NCBI GenBank assembly: GCA_019918135.1
Contig: WBZZ01005860.1
Location: 1-64,000 of the forward strand
DNA from: Paulinella micropora
Lineage: Eukaryota; Cercozoa; Imbricatea; Euglyphida; Paulinellidae
Direction of reading: 5' to 3'
Length of the DNA: 64,000 nt
Shown here: piece by piece, positions 8,229 to 18,830 of the stretch
Numbering within the stretch: position 1 is the first letter of the stretch
Layout: every line of letters starts with the position of its first letter
The notes under the pieces: model-generated
What the model was told of the DNA's origin: nothing
Seen by the model: the letters and a program-made list of their open reading frames with translations, nothing else
The model's database searches: none
Made by a program: the position numbers and the translations under genes

Positions 8229-9685
8229 ATGCAGAACCGGCTGAGCGAGTTGTCCACCAAGATGCGGACGCGTGCCCAGCGCCGTCGTGCTTCCGCCGAG
8301 CCCGAGCCCACGGCGGTGGAGTCCTCGTCTTCTGGGAGTGAGACAGAGGACGGTGAGCTTGAGGGGCAGGTTTCCGCTGACGCGCAGCCACCACGCGCGG
8401 TGGCGTCCGTGGCCACCAACGCCGCGATCCAAGACAACCCCTTGCTCATGGGCCTGAGTGAAGAAACCCTGAAGAAAACTATCCAACGCCAGCAAGAAGG
8501 TTTCTATGCGATCACCGACGTCATTGCCGCTTTCTAGAATTGCTCTATGACAGCGGCAAGAGTGGATTACGACCGACTGAAAGAGAAACGACGGAAAAAC
8601 AAAATTTTTTTCTGTCGAAAAAGATAGCCTTCAGGCGTGCTGATGGGAAGATGGGTATCGCTATTGATTGTTACCGGTTCTGCGACCTGATGAAGATCTT
8701 GCCTACCGCTGCACCGACAGTCACGTCGGCTCTGGCGGCCGTACCGGCGGCAGGTGCGGTCGAAGTGCCACCGCCACCGCCACTGGCGCTAGCGGAGCCG
8801 GAGCCGGCCGCGAAGCGGCGGTGCTTCGAGCTGCTGGGGTCGGAGCGACAGTTGCTAGAAGCGAAGCGGGAATTGGCCCTGCTCAAGCGCGTGGTTTGCG
8901 AAGAAGAGCTGGCCGCACTGGAGGCCGGCTGGGCCCTGGAACAGAAACAGCTGCAGCTCAGGCGCGAAGCACTGGAGGCCGGCTGGGCCCTGGAACAGAA
9001 GCAGCTGGAGGCCGGCTGGGCCCTGGAACAGAAACAGCTGCAGCTCAGGTGCGAAAGGGTGGCAGCCAATCAGAAGGCCGTCTTCCGCGTGTATCAAACC
9101 GCCGTGGATTTATACCAGCAACAGCTGCAGGAGGGGGGGCTGGCGCTGGACGCCCGCGACGTCATGTTTGTCAGTGACGAGAGAAGGAACAACGCCAGGA
9201 GAGCGCTCGCGCTGGTAGAGCGCGCGGGGGTTTGTGCCACGTTCGAGCAGGCGCTGGGCGGCCACGCGGCGCTGCCGGCGCCCGGCGGCGCACCGCTCGA
9301 CGAGTCGGCCGGGCCGGAGGCCCGCCCCGAGGGCGAGCTGGTCGAGGGCGAGCCGGCCGGGGGCGAGCCGGCGCCGGGCGCCGGCACCCTGGCCCCGCGA
9401 GCACCGGCGCTGCCGGCGGTGGCGGCGCCGCGGGCAGAGCTGGGCCTGACCGAGGTCCTGCTGCGGTTGGCGCCGGCGCCCCTGGGCGCCGAGCTCACGG
9501 GGCTGCTGATCCGGGCCGGCAGGTACGCGGCGGCTGCCTACCGGACGGCGCACGGCGGCCAGCCTCCTCCGCGCGTGCAGCGTCTGGTCGGAGGTGCCTT
9601 GCGGCAGGTGAACCTGTACTACCAGGACGACGAGGCGCTGCTGGAGGCGGCCTGCCGGCGGGCGCTGGCCCCGGCCGAGGGGTAG
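8229..9685 (+). pseudogene. DCYRFCDL-family gene B, copy 1, damaged
   Basis: Same start as gene A (MQNRLSELSTK), with an acidic Ser block and LSEETLKKTIQRQQEGFYAI. A TAG then interrupts where gene A has a leucine; copy 2 shares this stop. Copy 1 alone also lost one base near 8,590 and 177 bp at about 8,706 (26,784-26,960 in copy 2), removing the end of the DCYRFCDL domain and the linker. Beyond that the frame is open to 9,685: a Pro/Ala linker, a coiled coil with three ALEAGWALEQKQ units, an Ala/Pro/Gly/Glu-rich linker, and a helical C-terminal domain (RAGRYAAAAYRTAHGG, RQVNLYYQDDEALLEAACRR). I do not recognise the C-terminal domain. Copy 2 is the better reading. Confidence 0.6.
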
Positions 9686-10350
9686 CGGGGCCGTGCACGC
9701 GCCAGCAGCCTCGGCCGGGGACGTGGGGCTGGTCAGAGCTCAGCAGGTCTTCGACGAGGCAGGCGTGGTTTAGCCCACGTGCGCAGGCCGGAGGGCACCC
9801 CCAGCTCACCTCCTCTACTGGCCGCAGGAACACAGTGCAAGAAGGCCAATGAATGTCTATTTTTCAAAAAAGGTACTTCTTATTAAGAGCCGGCGGTGGA
9901 CAGGAGTGGTAAGCCCCTTCCCCGTCCTTGTCCGAACTAAAGCCGGAACAGCCAGGCTAAAAGAAGCTCTGCTGGCCACCGCACGACAGAGGCGTCTCCT
10001 GCGCAACCCCGGGCCTGTGTCCCCCGGCCAAGCCCAAGCCTCGATCGGCACTTGGTGCCCCGGCTAAAGCCTCGGCCGTACTGGTCTCTGGCTTTCTTTT
10101 ACTGAAACCTGCTTGGCCGCACAGAGCCAGGGCCATCCTCACCAGCAGCCGCTCCTGCCGGTGCAAGTGAGGCTGACGATACCAGCAGCGAGGACGGTGC
10201 TGACTGGAAGGGGGGCCGGGGAATGAGTGACCGTGGGCACTCCGGACTTAGAAGCGCCGGCCCCGCCCGCCGCAGCTGCGCACCGCCCGAGAGGGGGACG
10301 GCGGCCAGACTACAGAGACCAGCCCGGCAGAACGAAGCCACCGTCCCACA
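9686..10350. repeat. X-Y repeat blocks, copy 1
   Basis: Family gene B is followed by block X (9,851-10,020) and block Y (about 10,120-10,350), diverged relatives of 925-1,100 and 600-855. Block Y still has an open acidic frame similar to the tail of the left-edge gene (SEADDTSSEDGADW), ending at a TAA near 10,358. A further patch at about 10,450-10,500 resembles bases 60-100. This looks like remains of a second copy of the left-edge gene in rearranged order. Confidence 0.5.
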
Positions 10351-10669
10351 CTTGTAATAAAAAGTAGGCAGGCACCTGTGCGTTTGCGCCCAGGTGATAG
10401 GACGCCCACGAGAGCTAAGTGCTCGGATAGACAGCGCACGGATCGCTGTTAGGCATCGGCCGAGCCACGGCGCCCAGAGCCGCCAGTGTCCCGACAGGGG
10501 GGTACCCGAGTCCGGCTGGACGCCCCCGGGCTTCTTGCTAGGCTTGGGCTGGTCCGGCGCTCGCGAGCGGGAGTTGTCGGTGAGTGGTAGGGGGGTGCAG
10601 ACCCTCGGGGCAGTAAAGCATGCTATACCAACGGTATTGTCCTTCCTCGGTGTAGATATCGTGCTTGGC

Positions 10670-11330
10670 CTACACAAGCCCCCCTTGTGGAGAAGCAGAT
10701 AGAAGGGCTAGGGCTTCCCGCGTAACCCCTGCTAGGCAGTGATACGCAGCGGCACCTGCAAAGTTCAAGAGGCGCACTTGGACCCAGCGCTCTACTTGTG
10801 GGTGTGTAAGAGGAGGCTGCCCCAAAGAGAGGAGGAGGCACAGCGACGCTTTGAGCACTGTCGCTGTCAGGCCTTCCGCTGTTTTCAGCAGCGCGACTTC
10901 GGCGGTTGCCCGGCTGTAATTTACCGACACGATGACTTGTGCCGTCCAGCGGGCCCCGGGGTTGGTGGCCACGTGTGCTAAAAACAGGCAGTGTCCATTC
11001 GAAGCTTCCTCCTGCGCTACGCTGTGGTAGCCGGTAATCGGTGGCTAGCTGCACGGCCTGGTTATCTAGGCCCTGGTCCCCCCTGTCCCAGGCTTGTGTC
11101 GTCAACTGGAACAAGGGCCGCGAGGTCTGGCTGAGCGCAGACAGGCTTGGTCGGTCCAGGAATAAAACGGCGTGTAGGTGCTGGGCCGGCAAGGGGAACG
11201 ACGACGCCCGCCCTCTGTTCACCGACACTGAATAGTATCCGGCCAGGTAACCAAACAACTCTTGTAGCTTCCGCTGGTTGGTAGGCATGGCACGGATTTC
11301 CTGTAAGTTGTGGCACTTGAGTACACACAT
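10670..11330 (-). CDS. Unknown minus-strand protein, copy 1
   Basis: From the minus-strand ATG at 11,330 a frame reads MCVLKCHNLQEIRAMPTNQR, continues through QELFGYLAGYYSVSVNRGR and RDQGLDNQAVQLATDYRLP, then changes frame near 11,035 into ITGYHSVAQEEASNGHCLFL and VSVNYSRATAEVALLKTAEG, ending at 10,670. The frame change is present in both duplication copies and could be an intron or an old indel. The total would be about 220 residues, mixed strand and helix. I do not recognise the family. It faces away from the acidic tail remains in block Y. Confidence 0.42.
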
Positions 11331-11649
11331 TGTCTTTTTGCTCGCCACCCGCCGCGATCGTAGACATTGAGTCTGTTCGTGGTTGTTTGCTTTACCGAGG
11401 CGATACGTCTGCCATTGGCCTCCTCGCCTCCATCGCAAGTCTCGCCTTCCCATTTGCATCAGTTATCATTGGTAACCGTGATGTATGAACGGGTATGAGA
11501 CTACCTAGGGGCTGCAGTCTCTGTGTACCCACATCTTTGTATTCAGATTGAGGAAGCGTTGGCCCATTCTGCACAACAGCATTAGAAAGCACTGTGACTT
11601 TAGGGTTAAACTTCACAGTTTTCTCCTTCCTCTTTTCTTCCCCCTCCAG

Positions 11650-13068
11650 TCATTCCACAACCTCGAAACGATTACCTTGAGTAGTGTCCGGGTGGGATGA
11701 CGTATCGGTCTCCGAGGCAGTGTTGTAGGCCTGAGCTCGACCGAAATTCGGGTTGGAGCTTGCCCATGAGCCTCCTCCTCCTCTGGGTGGGGGGGCTGGA
11801 GCTCGAACGGCTCTCCCTCCATAAGGGGTATATCCCCGACCTCCTCCTCTTCCTCTCTGAGGGGTTCCTTGCCACCTCGAGGCTCCTCTCCATGTTCCTC
11901 CTCCTCGTCCTCCTCCTGCTCCTCCTCCTCGTCCTCCTGCTTCTGCTCCTCCTTCTCGTCCTCCTGCTCCTGCTCCTCCTCCTCGTCCTCTTTGAGAGGC
12001 CTTTAGGTTCTTTTGTCTCTCCCTTTCCTCCTTCTTCTCCTTCATCCTCTCCACATAGGCAATGATCGCCTGTCGTAACTCCTCATCATCACACATATTG
12101 GCGTACCAACCTTCGTTCGCAGCGGCAATCTGAAGCATGTTGAAAAGGCCCGGTTCCTTGCCTTCCGTCCTGCTCAGAAAATTTGCCCTTGCTGTTGGGT
12201 TCTGCCTATCATGATTGAAAGAGCAGTCTCTGTTCTCCATCTGTGCCTTACACTGCAAGCCCGCGAACCACCTCCAACATGCGGTCTTCAGGTCTGGCTC
12301 TCTCTGTCTCTTCCAACCGGCAACTCTGTTTGTGTACGTGGCTTGTGCGCCAACAGGTACACCGCCTGCCTGTGCCGTATGTGCCTGACCAGTCGCGAGG
12401 AATCTGGCCGTTGCTCTTGGGTTTGTGTACTGGAGGCACATCGTGGGCCGTATGAACGTTCCCAAATCAGGGTTTGAGTGTACACCCCAAAGATAGCATC
12501 GAGTAATTCAAGGTGGGTGTGTGTGTCCCCAAACTTGATATGCTGTATCTTCTTTCTCTTTTCTGGATCAGAGACCAGTTTGCCGAGGAGCTGTGCTGTG
12601 TTTGATAATTGGATATAGACATCCTTTTTAGCACGACTTTTCTCTCTTCTTTGATCATGAGGGATCCACACATAGGTATCCTTCTCTCCCCCCATCTTGT
12701 TATCAAACTCTTCTTTAGTGAGGTCATAGTGGTCTTGCTCCCACTGTTGTTCCTCCACTGTGATCTCCTCCATCACTATGAATCAAGTCGATCATTTTTC
12801 GTCCTCCTCCTCCCGTGTAGGCAGGTGGTAAGGGATTACCATATGCTCCTCCTCCTCCCGTCTCTTCTTGTTCAAATCCTCCTTCATCTTCGTCTCCTCC
12901 ATATCTTCCTTCATCATCCCAGCCCTCTTCTACTCCTCCTCCTACTCCTTCATCTCCTCCTCCTCCTCCTTCATTCAGTCCTCTTCCTCCTCCTCCTCCT
13001 GCTTCTTCTTCTTCTCTTCTTTGATCTGCCTCCGAGAATTCACTCACTTCGGCGGTCTCTGTCGACAT
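11650..13068 (-). CDS. Acidic Gly-rich / RGG-box protein with CCCH-like finger, copy 1
   Basis: The minus-strand ATG at 13,068 (MSTETAEVSEF) opens an acidic, Gly-rich N-terminus of about 90 residues. Next comes a conserved region EEQQWEQDHYDLTKEEFDNK through GDTHTHLELLDAIFGVYTQT, then LQYTNPRATARFLATG, a C-x8-C-x8-C-x3-H patch (CWRWFAGLQC...CSFNH) that fits a CCCH-type zinc finger loosely, a charged helix and a C-terminus with many RGGG repeats (RGRGGGAGAGG). CCCH plus RGG suggests RNA binding; this is inference. Relative to the upstream paralog kept in copy 2 (31.4-32.2 kb), this gene lacks 2 bases near 12,770 and 7 bases near 12,440, so frame changes occur at both points. Both changes are also in copy 2 and so predate the duplication. 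Confidence 0.5.
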
Positions 13069-15570
13069 GATGTCGTAGTAGTAATTAACAGGAGGACAGT
13101 GTCAGCTCCTATGTTTGGTTTTTGTTCGTTTGTGTTCTGTTCCTCCTTCAGTCGATTGACTAGTGAAGAGAGAAACTAATAGAGAGGGTAGAGTGAGATT
13201 CCCTGTCCTCTATGAAACACTGTTTGTATGTTTGTTTTTGTTTGAGAAAAATAGTCTTTGAGACTTTCTCCGATTTCTTGTTCTCCTTACTCAGATTACT
13301 TTCTCCTCCTTTTTTTCTATATTGTATCTAGTATGAGGCACTTGGACCTACACACAGATAGTAATAGAGAAGCTAGAAAAGCTCTCCTTGAGAAGTCGAC
13401 AGTCGGTCGGATAGGTTCTCAGACCTACCTTTAGAAAACGATCAGAGAGTTGCAAAAATACTCTGACGTATGTGTGAGATAATGCAGATAAATGCACAAA
13501 CTAGAAGGGTAAAGTGTTGTGCTCCTGTCCCTATGCTTGTTTGTGTTTTGTGTGTGTTCCTTCACTCTTCTGTCCACCTTCTTCTTCTTGGTCTCTGTGT
13601 GAGAACAGCAAGAACGACAGAGAGTTTGTATCTGATGTCTCCTTGTGAGCACACAGATACGCTGATTGGGCTAGAGGGTACGAGACACCTGCTTGAGACC
13701 AATCAAATTATTTGTTTTGTGAAAGAGTTATGAGGGAGCTGTGTTGGAGTATTTGTTTTCGTCTGACGTCCCCGTGTGAGACAGGTCAGTGAAAATTCAC
13801 TCTGTTGCCTGTGTGGCAAAGCAGAAAGAAATCACCCTAGTGATGTGGACTCCAAATGTAATGCCCCCAACGATAGCTCGTAAAAAGTAACCAAACACAG
13901 TCCTCAAAAGATGAGAATGATGTCTCGTTATATTAGCTCAGTGAAGCCAAAATGGAAAACAGCAACAGACCAGGAATAAAATGACATCAGAACCAATCCG
14001 GACAAATAATACTGAAAAACAAGCTGGTGCACCTGTCACCAGGAAAAGGTACTTTTTACCGGCTATCCGGGTGGTGATGCCTACAAGGTAGGAGTTCCCC
14101 AATTCGAGCTGTCGACAGCACACACAGAGTGTGACTCTTCCGAAATATAGGGAAATTCGAATTGTAAGTCTTGACTAGCCTCCTGCGAGGAAATAACCAA
14201 CCTGCAATCAATTGAATACACACACTGCTGTCAATTGACCTCAAATTACTTCCCGGCAAGGTCAGGAAAGGTATCAAAAGACACTTGGACTGTCAATTCC
14301 AGTTTATTCAGTATGCTTACTTGACAGACTACTTGTCCCTTGAGAAACAATGCAAATTATGAGAACTAACGAGAATATTTCAAGTGGCCCGGAAAATGAG
14401 TTGTGTAGCAGTTGGAGTTGTTAAAGTCTTGGAAAAAATAAAGTAAAAAGGACGGACTGAGACTGCCACTTTACTACGAGCCTGGTGTAGACTCGATGAT
14501 GCCTACTTTACCTATCATTATTATTTCATGACTGGGACCGGAAAAAGCGGTCTGGGGAAATAAAATGTAAATATGAGGCTCAGCCGGAAAAAAGGCAATA
14601 GTTAACATTTTCTAAAAAGTTATCAGGTACAGGTACAGGGAAATAAATTGATCTGTTAACGGCAGTTGAAAACGTAACAACTACAAGTTATGACAGTTGA
14701 TAAATCATGAAACGGGAAAATGAAGTAACGGAACTAAAAATAGTAGTAGAAATGTAAACTTGAAGTATAAAATTGAAGAAAGTTTAGCACAATATTGATA
14801 ATTCGGTCAGGTACGGTATTCATTCCGATACAGTGCTTAGACTATTCACTGGCAGTGCTACTAGTGGCAAGTATGTATGTATTCAAGCTCTCTTTAACTC
14901 TGGCTATTAATAGTGTTTGCCGCGTAGTTTGACTGAAAAAACTTGAAAACTACAAGTAATCATGAGTCATGATAGCATGAAGGCGTTCAAAGCCCTGCTC
15001 AGTTAGGTGCAAACCGCAGAGCAATGCCGGCTCTCAGTCAGCATGATGCTTATCAAGCTCGTAGAGTCCTCAGCTGAGTGGGAAGCAGACTGAAGAGATA
15101 AAATGGAAGAGGTATCAAGAGATACAAAAAGAGAAAATATCACGTGTAAAAAAAAAGCAGTCAAAGTTTAAGGTCATGCAGAGACCCGATGCAGTTTAGC
15201 GTCATGATTTGGACTGGCATCGGTTATTCATTCAAGTTATGTATAAAACGATGATATATCAGTATTAATAAGACCTGCCTTCAAAGCCCGACTGCGCTAT
15301 GATAATTTATCATTAATGATACTGTGATTCAACTAGTAGTTCAAGTTCAGTTTATGGTTAACCTGATGGGCTTCATTGTCTCTCCCCACAGCTGGGACAA
15401 AACCAGTCCGCTCCGCTAAAGAGCTCGTACTCGGGCATCTGCAGACAACCAGATTAGGCAGGACATGCAGCAATCAAACAAACAAACAAACAAACAATCA
15501 AACAATTAGAAATCAAACAAACAAAAACAAACAAACGTAAGAAATAAGAGAGAAAAAAAAAGGGGGGGAG

Positions 15571-15605
<35 letters not shown>

Positions 15606-15770
15606 GAGGTGATTGGCATGGCAACCATCTGGGTCTCGCATACTTTGCATTTGGGTGGTTTCTTTTTAGCTTCTTCGCTCATGTTTGGTCTTGCGTCGAA
15701 ACTGTGTTGAGCCTGCTCGGAGAGTCACAAACAACAAAACATCACTTCACCTTTTGAAGCTTGCATGATT
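13069..15770. other. AT-rich stretch without a recognised gene, copy 1
   Basis: No gene is supported. It holds a short region matching 51.77-51.93 kb (see the dispersed repeat at 13,840), several (CAAA)n tracts near 15,475-15,530 and a (GA)n tract at 15,580-15,601. The base composition drops sharply from the GC-rich genes to its left. Confidence 0.5.
13840..13975. repeat. Dispersed repeat R, instance 1
   Basis: The segment with GTGGACTCCAAATGTA, CCCAACGATAGCTC, AAACACAGTCCTCAAAA and GAATGATGTCTCGTTATA recurs at about 51,780-51,930 near the LRR gene with moderate divergence, and at 33,007-33,142 in the duplication. The family is unknown. Confidence 0.6.
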
Positions 15771-15784
15771 TTAGTTTTATGTTT

Positions 15785-16575
15785 TTGTGTTATATATATA
15801 TGTATATATATAGTATATATTTATATATATGTATGTACATATAATATATATATTATATATTTATATTCATATTTATATTACATTATATTTATATTTGTAT
15901 ATATGTATATAATACATATATATACTATATATGTATATAATATTATATATATATATATATAATATAATATATACATATGTTATATATATATGTATATGTA
16001 TATTATATATATATGCACATCATATAAATACATATGTATGCATGTATGTATGTATGTATGTATGTATGTATATACATGTATATATATAATATATGTATAT
16101 ATATGTATATATTATATATATAATATACATGTATATATATTTCTCACCTAAATGCATACAATTTTATACATTCATTTTTTTTCTTGGCGTATGGTCTCAG
16201 AAACATGGTTCCAAGTTCTATATATGTATATAATACATATGTGTTCAGAAACATTGTATATATGTATATAATACATATATATACTATATATGTATATAAT
16301 ATTATATATATATAATATAATATATACATATGTTATATATATATGTATATGTATATTATATATATATATATGCACATCATATAAATACATATGTATGCAT
16401 GTATGTATGTATGTATGTATGTATATACATGTATATATATAATATATGTATATATATGTATATATTATATATATAATATACATGTATATATATTTCTCAC
16501 CTAAATGCATACAATTTTATACATTCATTTTTTTTCTTGGCGTATGGTCTCAGAAACATGGTTCCAAGTTCTGTT
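15785..16575. repeat. AT microsatellite block with local duplication, copy 1
   Basis: TA-rich tandem repeats (TATATG, TATAA) make up most of it. A unit of about 320 bp ending in TTTCTTGGCGTATGGTCTC occurs twice here (about 15,898-16,219 and 16,255-16,573) but once in copy 2 (35,060-35,388), so the local duplication is private to copy 1. Confidence 0.75.
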
Positions 16576-16703
16576 CCATTATTGCGAGATCTCTGTAAAT
16601 CCAAGCAAAGTCGCCTAGTGACCTAAAGCCAGCAAACAAAAATGGGTGGAATAGTGCCTTTATTTACAACTTTGATGGAAAGTGCTCCCTTTGACCCAGG
16701 TCT

Positions 16704-17295
16704 TGTATGTATGTATGTATGTACATTGTATGTATGTATGTATGCATGTATGTATGTATGTATGTATGTATTTATGCATGCATGCATGTATGTATGTATG
16801 TATGTACGTACGTACGTATGTATGTATGTATGTACGTATGTATGTATGTATGTATGTATGTATGTAGATACGTATGTATGTATGTATGTATGTTATGTAT
16901 GTATGTATGTGTATGTACATATGTATGTATGTATGTATGCATTTATGTATGTATGTATGTATGCATGTATATATGCATGTATGTGTATGTAACATACATA
17001 CGTACGTACGTACGAACATACATACATACATACATACATACAATGTACATACATACATACAATGTACATACATACATACATACATACAATGTACATTCAT
17101 TTCTACATACATACATACATACATACATACAATATAACATACATACATATGTACATATTTATGTATGTATGCATGTATGTATGTATGTATGTATGTACAT
17201 ATGTATGTATGTATGTTTGTATGTATGTATGTACATATGTATGTATGTATGTATGTATGTATGAATGAAATATGTACATATGTATGTATCATACT
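16704..17295. repeat. (TATG)n/(CATA)n microsatellite with switching polarity, copy 1
   Basis: (TATG)n runs to about 16,990, changes to its complement (CATA)n until about 17,150, and returns to (TATG)n. The switched parts could pair into long hairpins. It encodes only artefactual Tyr/Met/Cys/Val and Thr/Tyr/Ile/His repeats. Confidence 0.85.
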
Positions 17296-17461
17296 ATGTA
17301 TCGTATATGTAGTATGAGTAAGAGTAAGAGTAAGAGTTAGTTAGAGTTAGCGTTAGAGTCAGAGAAGAAAAGAGAAGAAGTAGAGTTGAGTAGCTAACTT
17401 ATAAGAATAGAATCTAGAGAAGTGAGAAGGGTATGCTAAATTTTTATTCTGTGTTTCAAAT

Positions 17462-17800
17462 AGGACCCAAAATTCAGTTTCGAAACCCGAAACTGAGGGG
17501 TTTTAAAATCACCAGTTTCGAAACTATATGATATGGCATTATTTTGAAACTGAAAACAATGTTTTAATTATCTTCTATCTATGAAACTGAAACTGGGCTT
17601 TAATTTGAACTTTGGGTCCTAAGACCCAAAACTCAGTATCAAAACCGAAACTGGGGTTTTAAAATCACCAGTTTCAAAACTATATGTTTTGGAATCGTTT
17701 TGAAACTTCAAAAACATTCAATGCTTTAATTATCTTCTAATGTTAATTTCCGAAACTGAAATTTAGTACTGTAGCAGCTGTTTTGGGTAGGAAGCTTATT
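17462..17800. repeat. Two-unit tandem repeat rich in GTTTCGAAAC, copy 1
   Basis: Two adjoining units of about 170 bp begin GACCCAAAA and share TTTTAAAATCACCAGTTTC and TTTAATTATCTTCTA. Each contains several GAAACTGAAACT-type and GTTTCGAAAC palindromes. The copy in the second duplication is 36,285-36,620. Confidence 0.7.
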
Positions 17801-17822
17801 TGTCGAAGATTCAACTGGTTCG

Positions 17823-17969
17823 ATGCAAAACAGCAACACAAACAAAAAATTCACCATAGGCCTGATTTATTTTTATGGCAAAGGCATTTTGAAGAGAGAC
17901 CACAACATGGCACTGCAGGCGGCTTTGGCAGCCTTTCGTGAAGGACAACACGACGTCCTTACCAAGTTC
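17823..17969 (+). CDS. Possible exon with one Sel1-like repeat, copy 1
   Basis: A 49-codon stretch from ATG 17,823 contains IGLIYFYGKGILKRDHNMAL followed by QAALAAFREGQHDVLTK. The pattern G-x-x-Y-x-x-G-K-G...D...A...A...G fits one Sel1-like (TPR-related) repeat. A GT-like donor follows near 17,970 and then an (ATT)n tract. It may be an exon of a gene whose other parts were displaced by the SINE/LINE insertions. Confidence 0.35.
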
Positions 17970-17984
17970 GTGGTCTGTTATATT

Positions 17985-18097
<113 letters not shown>

Positions 18098-18365
18098 GGA
18101 CACCGTGATAGCCCAGTGGTCAAGTTCTACCATCTGGGCCCTGTCGCCAGTTCGATTCCCGTCGGTGCCACCAGTATTTTCATTGAACATACCGGTCTAT
18201 TTCTGGACCAGTATTTTCATTAAACATACCGGCCCGTCTGGAAGTGTTGGAACTGCCCTTGCGGGGGTGTCATTAGAGCTTATCGTCAATTCTTCGTACT
18301 CCCCTCACGGGTGAGACGATGGAGGCGCATGTGCAGAAATGCATCAGCCATTGACAGAGAAGCAC

Positions 18366-18366
<1 letters not shown>
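18098..18366 (+). mobile_element. tRNA-derived SINE, copy S1
   Basis: The 5' 75 bp look like a tRNA: A-box-like TGATAGCCCAGTGG, B box GTTCGATTCC, a near-complementary acceptor stem, and an encoded CCA (GGTGCCACCA). The body has two tandem copies of a unit with CCAGTATTTTCATTGAACAT, then CTCACGGGTGAGACGATGG, and ends GACAGAGAAGCACT followed by (ATT)n. Further copies are S2-S8. Confidence 0.85.
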
Positions 18367-18403
<37 letters not shown>

Positions 18404-18439
18404 TGGAGGGGTGCACAAGATGGCACTCCATGGGAAGAG

Positions 18440-18830
18440 GAGGTGGTTGGGCCTCTCCCCACGAAGGTGACCGCTTGGGGAGGGCGGTCACCGGGATATG
18501 CGCAACTCTCAACTGGGCATTTACTCGGTAGGGGTTCGACCAGGCAGGTTGTGGGGTTGTCTGTTGGATTGTTGGTTGGCTCGTTTTTCTTGGCTGTTGG
18601 TTTGGGTCTGGTTTCCTGGTTAGCCCATTTTCGCCGAATTTCCTGCCGAGTAAATGCCTGGGGGCTTCCAGTTCCGGTTTGGTGATCTTGTTGAGGTGAG
18701 CATTCGGAGGAAACAGTACCGAGATGGGTTGAAGATAGGATTCACATTGAGCCGAGATGGGGCTGAGTTGACCTGTTCCAACTCTGCTCCATTTCGGCTT
18801 CATGTTAATCCTATCTTCATCCTATCTGGG
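18440..18830 (+). promoter_or_regulatory. Structured 5' region of the LINE, copy 1
   Basis: Three inverted repeats follow one another: GGTGACCGC with GCGGTCACC near 18,465-18,495; GGCATTTACTCGG with CCGAGTAAATGCC (about 18,515 and 18,650); and AAGATAGGATTCACATT with its near-complement (about 18,733 and 18,806). Long stems in a LINE 5' UTR may be an internal promoter or a folded RNA. Confidence 0.5.

Noticed and set aside
8005-9852. Several long GC-rich frames on both strands around the family gene B
   Set aside because: They are Arg/Pro/Gly/Ala-rich shadows caused by high GC; the chosen frame alone shows domain repeats and paralogy.
16642-17292. Long Met/Tyr/Val/Cys and His/Thr/Tyr/Ile proteins
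   Set aside because: They translate (TATG)n and (CATA)n repeats on both strands.
17316-17362. Interstitial telomere repeat (GAGTAA and GTTAGA runs)
   Set aside because: The units are short, mixed and do not match a known telomere motif.
18098-18175. A functional tRNA gene
   Set aside because: The tRNA-like sequence has a mismatched acceptor stem, is followed by a conserved SINE body and recurs many times with (ATT)n tails.
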